64,000 nt of DNA from Dasania sp. GY-MA-18 (lineage in GTDB: Bacteria > Pseudomonadota > Gammaproteobacteria > Pseudomonadales > Dasaniaceae), in NCBI RefSeq assembly GCF_024734385.1, contig NZ_JANHAP010000016.1:1-64000 (forward strand), given 5' to 3'. Below the pieces are notes generated by a model. The model was not told the origin of the DNA and searched no databases. It saw only the letters and a program-made list of their open reading frames with translations. Both the position numbers and the translations under genes were made by a program. Below are positions 62,306 to 64,000 of the stretch, piece by piece. The stretch's first letter is position 1; each line of letters starts with the position of its first letter.

Positions 62306-62392
62306 AGTATTATAGGGCCCAGCTTATGGAAATGTAAATCGATTTGTCGCTATTTTTGCCTTTTAATAGCCATGGCTTTGGTTTATTATGCA

Positions 62393-62402
62393 TAACATGT
62401 TA
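62393..62402. promoter_or_regulatory. Palindrome TAACATGTTA, candidate HpaR operator near hpaG
   Basis: Second identical palindrome, centred 97 bases from the first and 63 bases before the hpaG ATG, preceded by the AT-rich TTATTATGCA that could be a promoter -10 zone. Confidence 0.6.
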
Positions 62403-62465
62403 ACTAAATTTAAGGGTTGGCTGGGCTGCTGGCCTACCAGTCGTGGCTATAGTGGAGAAGAGTAG

Positions 62466-63326
62466 ATGAAATTTTTAAGCTTTGAGAAAGATGGTAAGCA
62501 ATCTTGGGGTGCGCTCAAGGATGACGGCATAGTCGATCTGGGCAGCCGAGTTGATGGTGATCTGCATGAGGTATTAAAGCAGGGCAAGCTAGAGGCCATG
62601 AAGCAAATGGCAGCTGAGTTGGCGGCGGATTTTTCCGCTGAGGGTATTAAGTATCTAGCCCCTATCACGGCGCCTGAAAAAATTGCCTGTGTAGGGGTTA
62701 ACTACGCCAACCGCAATGCTGAGTATAAAGACGGCTCTGAAGCGCCCAAATACCCCAGCTTATTTATACGCACCCCCGATTCATTAACTGGCCATGATCT
62801 GCCCTTAATACGGCCGCCAGAATCTCATCAATTAGATTACGAAGGTGAAATTGTATTAATCATAGGTAAAGAGGGGCGCCGTATTGCAGAAGAAGATGCC
62901 TACGATCATATTGCCGGTATAACCATTATGAATGAAGGCACATTGCGCGATTGGGTACGCCACGCCAAGTTTAATGTGACCCAAGGTAAAAACTTTGTGC
63001 ACTCAGGTTCTATAGGCCCGTGGATGGTTACTATGGACGAGTTTACTGAGCAACAATTAGAAAATATGCGCGTCACTACCCGTGTTAATGGCGAGGTTCG
63101 TCAAGACGACACCACAGCCAGTATGATGTTTCCTTTCAAATATATTATTAGTTATTTTTCCAAATTCTTTCACCTTAAGCCCGGTGACGTGATTGCTACA
63201 GGTACACCTAACGGTGCCGGTGCGCGTTTTGAGCCGCCTATTTATTTGGTGCCTGGCGATGTGGTAGAGGTAGAGGTAGAAGGTGTAGGTGTTTTATCTA
63301 ACGGGATTGCTGACGAGGTTTTGTAA
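62466..63326 (+). CDS. hpaG: Fumarylacetoacetase-fold decarboxylase/isomerase, HpaG-like
   Basis: The 286-residue FAH-family protein contains CVGVNYANRNAEYKDG, LDYEGEIVLIIGKEGR (metal-binding E-x-E), NEGTLRDWVRH and GDVIATGTPNGAGARF. In this pathway HpaG decarboxylates 5-oxopent-3-ene-1,2,5-tricarboxylate and isomerises the product. E. coli HpaG is a double-length fusion; this is single-length, so it may do only one of the two reactions. It is divergent from hpaE and overlaps hpaR (TAATG). Confidence 0.85.
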   Translation: MKFLSFEKDGKQSWGALKDDGIVDLGSRVDGDLHEVLKQGKLEAMKQMAAELAADFSAEGIKYLAPITAPEKIACVGVNYANRNAEYKDGSEAPKYPSLFIRTPDSLTGHDLPLIRPPESHQLDYEGEIVLIIGKEGRRIAEEDAYDHIAGITIMNEGTLRDWVRHAKFNVTQGKNFVHSGSIGPWMVTMDEFTEQQLENMRVTTRVNGEVRQDDTTASMMFPFKYIISYFSKFFHLKPGDVIATGTPNGAGARFEPPIYLVPGDVVEVEVEGVGVLSNGIADEVL

Positions 63327-63766
63327 TGAACAAAGCTAAGCTCCGAGGGTTTAATCGCTCCTTGCCTATGTCACTATTAAGGGCGCGTGAGGCAGTAATG
63401 AAAAAATTTGCTCCTTCTTTGAAGGAGCATAATCTTTCTGCTCAGCAGTGGCGGGTAATTAGGGCGTTAAAAGAGGAGGACGGTTTAGATATGTCTGAGC
63501 TGTCTGAGCGTTGTTATTTATTAATGCCCAGCCTGTCTAGGATTGTTCAAAATTTGGTGGTGCGCGGCTTAGTAGTGCGCAAACTGGTCGAAGGTGATCA
63601 GCGCCGTTCTGCCATTGTTATTACTGATGAAGGCATAAAGCTGTTTAATATCATTGCGCCTAAATCAGCTGAGCGATATGAATATATTGCGGAAAAATTT
63701 GGCCCGGGAAAGTTAGAACTGCTGTACGAGCTATTAGACGAATTAGTTGAAAAGATTGATGAATAG
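63326..63766 (+). CDS. hpaR: Homoprotocatechuate operon repressor HpaR (MarR family)
   Basis: The 146-residue MarR protein matches HpaR: RGFNRSLPMSLLRAREAVM, LSAQQWRVIRALKE, the helix-turn-helix MSELSERCYLLMPSLSRIV and wing EGDQRRSAIVITDEG. In E. coli it represses the catabolic operon until homoprotocatechuate-type compounds are present. Start overlaps the hpaG stop by one base; its end overlaps the next gene by eight bases. Confidence 0.94.
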   Translation: MNKAKLRGFNRSLPMSLLRAREAVMKKFAPSLKEHNLSAQQWRVIRALKEEDGLDMSELSERCYLLMPSLSRIVQNLVVRGLVVRKLVEGDQRRSAIVITDEGIKLFNIIAPKSAERYEYIAEKFGPGKLELLYELLDELVEKIDE

Positions 63767-64000
63767 CTCTATAGGCACAGGCTTGAATAAGCCGTTAGTA
63801 AAAAGCGGCAGTTATATTAATGGCTGTTGGCTGGCTAGCGGTGAGCAGCGCTTGGCGGTAACCAACCCCGCCACGGGTGAATTGCTCACTAATCTAAGCT
63901 CGGCAACAGCTGCCGATGCTGAGGACGCAGTGGCCGCTGCTACAGCGGCATTGCCAGCCTGGCGCGAAATGCCCGCAAAAGCGCGTGCGCAATTATTGCG
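63759..64000 (+). CDS. Aldehyde dehydrogenase (probable succinate-semialdehyde dehydrogenase), partial
   Basis: ATG at 63759 inside the end of hpaR opens a frame running off the window. It reads MNSSIGTGLNKPLVKSGSYI, then GCWLASGEQRLAVTNPATGELL and AALPAWREMPAKARAQLL, the N-terminus of an NAD(P)-aldehyde dehydrogenase of the GabD type. Since HpaI yields succinate semialdehyde, oxidation to succinate is the expected role. Only 80 residues are visible, so specificity is inferred. Confidence 0.8.
   Translation, partial: MNSSIGTGLNKPLVKSGSYINGCWLASGEQRLAVTNPATGELLTNLSSATAADAEDAVAAATAALPAWREMPAKARAQLL

Overview
The window looks like a chromosomal stretch of a marine-type gammaproteobacterium. Base composition is moderate. 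Gene order and families (mtaD-ubiG-mupP-yciK next to gyrA-serC-pheA-tyrA, FabY, AruH/AruI, PEP-CTERM proteins) point to the Pseudomonadales/Cellvibrionales side. That placement is inferred from gene content; no rRNA is present. No prophage, CRISPR array or plasmid functions are seen. The only mobile DNA is the end of an IS3-like element at the left edge.

Layout. 1-2.9 kb: IS end, tRNA-Val(GAC), a run of five small hairpins with a decayed tRNA fragment, uvrB, and tRNA-Asn with a clear promoter and terminator. 3-3.8 kb: a periplasmic binding protein gene broken by one in-frame TGA. 4.4-14 kb: an amino-acid/amine catabolic block containing an NCS1 permease, two Lrp/AsnC regulators, an ornithine-decarboxylase-type enzyme, 2-ketoarginine decarboxylase (AruI), arginine aminotransferase (AruH), an M14 carboxypeptidase and a DUF917 protein. 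14-18.5 kb: a TonB receptor, an NMT1-type binding protein and a GlxA-type AraC regulator. 18.6-26.7 kb: fabY, PilZ and HD-GYP (c-di-GMP) genes, a nitroreductase, an acyltransferase, a porin, queD and unknowns. 26.9-27.4 kb: tRNA-Val(TAC), tRNA-Asp and a second, duplicated tRNA-Val(TAC). 27.6-36.8 kb: mostly housekeeping genes (a coiled-coil unknown, a D-cysteine desulfhydrase/ACC-deaminase homologue, a cNMP-rhodanese fusion, nadK, rhomboid, yeaC, a DUF2797 protein, pepN). 36.9-48.5 kb: a PEP-CTERM protein, a diguanylate cyclase, the yciK-mupP-ubiG-mtaD operon read leftward, and gyrA-serC-pheA-tyrA read rightward. 48.8-53 kb: a second PEP-CTERM protein, a TetR regulator, an NTF2-like secreted protein and a Tat-exported spermidine-dehydrogenase-like flavoprotein. 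53-64 kb: a luciferase-like oxidoreductase and then a nearly complete 4-hydroxyphenylacetate/homoprotocatechuate catabolic cluster.

How the genes work together. In the right-hand cluster a C2-type flavin monooxygenase would convert 4-hydroxyphenylacetate to homoprotocatechuate. HpaD, HpaE, HpaF, HpaG, HpaH and HpaI would take this to pyruvate and succinate semialdehyde, and the aldehyde dehydrogenase starting at the right edge would make succinate. HpaR (MarR) and HpaA (AraC) are the expected regulators, and two identical palindromes TAACATGTTA lie in the hpaE/hpaG divergent promoter. The flavin reductase needed by the monooxygenase is not in the window. In the left block AruH and AruI would convert arginine through 2-ketoarginine to 4-guanidinobutyraldehyde, but the later steps are missing locally.

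I see no wholly new defence-like or mobile system. The points most worth a second look are the single-stop pseudogene, the hairpin train beside the tRNA remnant, the mixed arginine/amine block with its operator-like repeat, the HpaR-type palindromes and the missing reductase, and the uncharacterised coiled-coil and cNMP-rhodanese proteins.
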